From the NCBI GenBank assembly GCA_028280415.1, contig JANQLV010000003.1:47141-111140 (forward strand): a stretch of 64,000 nucleotides of DNA. The letters run 5' to 3'. Shown one piece after another: positions 63,346 through 64,000 of this stretch. Source of the DNA: Saprospiraceae bacterium. GTDB lineage: Bacteria; Bacteroidota; Bacteroidia; Chitinophagales; Saprospiraceae. The notes beneath the pieces were generated by a model, which saw only the letters and a list, made by a program, of their open reading frames with translations, was not told the origin of the DNA and made no database searches. The position numbers were made by a program, and so were the translations under genes. Each line of letters begins with the position of its first letter. Position 1 is the first letter of the stretch.

Positions 63346-64000
63346 TTATTGCAATTCCGTTTCAGAAAAATTGTAGGATATTGCCTCTAGCGCATCATTA
63401 TTATTAGCTACCAGAATCACCATTCCTTTCACCGTCTTGATCAAAGCCAGGTCTTTGGTATCTTTATTAATAAAAACACCACTTTTTGAATAGGCTACTT
63501 CTTTAAAATTTCCCTTCCCATCTCCCAGCAATAGCAAACCATAACCCGCATCGTTTCTGGGTGTCTCCACTTCTGCTGCGTACAAATTACCCGCTACCAG
63601 AATATCAAGGTTGCCATCCTGATTAAAATCCTGAGCTATGCCATCATTGATATTTGAAAGCTGAGCTGCCCGGGGTAATTGTTTGAGGACAAAAATACCA
63701 TCTCCACGATTTTCAATGTAAGTACTGGCAAAAGTGCGCGCCTGGTAATGCAGCGAATTTTCCAAGTCCTCTTTGGTATAAACATCTTCCAGCGAAGCCT
63801 CTGCAAATGAATCATAATTTTTGAACTTGTACTTTATCGTCGGAATTTGTTCAGAAGAACATTGTCTTCCCCTTAAAGGAAACTGAACACCGTCATTATA
63901 GTAGCCGAGTACAATATCCATTTTTCCATTTCGATCATAATCATTGGCATAGACATCAAAAGATTCTTCCTCGCTTGCCTGATACTTATAATTCAAACCC
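63346..64000 (-). CDS. VCBS/FG-GAP repeat (CRTAC1-like) protein, C-terminal part (5' end outside window)
   Basis: The frame is open to the right edge, so the gene starts outside the window. The ~218 visible residues are the C-terminal portion of an exported FG-GAP/VCBS repeat protein. Calcium-binding repeats NDYDRNGKMDIVLGYYNDGV and QDFNQDGNLDILVAGNLYAA and the motif VETPRNDAGYGLLLLGDGKG match the large Bacteroidota CRTAC1-type family. There is no T9SS domain at the end (SYNFSETELQ). These proteins form seven-bladed integrin-like propellers; this family is often encoded next to SusC/SusD genes, which cannot be checked here. Confidence 0.85.
   Translation of the reverse strand, partial: GLNYKYQASEEESFDVYANDYDRNGKMDIVLGYYNDGVQFPLRGRQCSSEQIPTIKYKFKNYDSFAEASLEDVYTKEDLENSLHYQARTFASTYIENRGDGIFVLKQLPRAAQLSNINDGIAQDFNQDGNLDILVAGNLYAAEVETPRNDAGYGLLLLGDGKGNFKEVAYSKSGVFINKDTKDLALIKTVKGMVILVANNNDALEAISYNFSETELQ

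Noticed and set aside
1..64000. tRNA and rRNA genes
   Set aside because: I looked for TTCGAAT-type T-loops with matching stems in the gaps between genes. The only match noticed (near 14330) lies in a coding region and has no cloverleaf.

Overview
The window is chromosomal DNA from a member of the Bacteroidota, most probably a gliding or Saprospiraceae-like (Lewinella/Haliscomenobacter-type) marine or sludge bacterium; the rank below phylum is inference. The evidence is type IX secretion (T9SS) sorting domains on at least six proteins, a giant adhesin with SprB repeats and a type B (CHU_C) C-terminus, WG-repeat, FAS1 and CotH proteins, and promoters of the form TTTG-N18..21-TAnnTTTG. Shine-Dalgarno sequences are weak or absent. 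No rRNA, tRNA, IS element, phage gene or CRISPR array was seen.

Left part (1-22 kb): the 3' end of an acyl-CoA dehydrogenase, a T9SS-exported repeat protein, a large secreted zinc metalloprotease, a tricorn-type protease and a bleomycin-hydrolase-like cysteine peptidase. Then come a histone-H1-like/HhH protein, small membrane and zincin-like proteins, a fatty acid desaturase, a BNR/sortilin-propeller protein with an RDD membrane protein, a MoeB/ThiF-rhodanese protein, and a multidomain N-acetylmuramoyl-L-alanine amidase. This section is rich in exported hydrolases.

Middle part (22-43 kb): a six-domain FAS1 adhesin with near-identical internal DNA repeats; an ECF sigma factor overlapping an inner-membrane/beta-barrel partner that may be its regulator; a 1,112-residue WG-repeat protein; a DUF1573 protein; a PolX/PHP protein whose polymerase carboxylates are all replaced; a beta-barrel protein and a MORN-type protein. 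Next is a stretch of diverged genes: a DUF4011-type helicase/nuclease with an intact Walker A but degenerate later motifs, a beta-lactamase-fold protein lacking its catalytic residues, an AT-rich coiled-coil gene and an eight-hook AT-hook protein.

Right part (43-64 kb): a lipoprotein beta-propeller, a CotH/lamin-tail secreted protein, a truncated haemoglobin-cupin operon, a DUF1330 protein, an LLM flavin oxidoreductase with an SDR, a small beta-barrel, a His-rich lipoprotein, a TPR histidine kinase of the HisKA_2 class, SppA, the 1,838-residue SprB-like adhesin, a second T9SS protein, and the C-terminal part of a VCBS/FG-GAP protein cut by the right edge.

Most genes stand alone or in pairs and many are convergent, separated by strong hairpin terminators. 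Several of these hairpins are long, built from short stuttering units, and recur as sequence families. I found no clear defence or mobile system. The most unusual material is the set of catalytically degenerate enzymes (PolX, DUF4011 helicase, beta-lactamase fold), an unannotated open frame ending inside the MoeB start codon, and several repeated or palindromic regulatory candidates.
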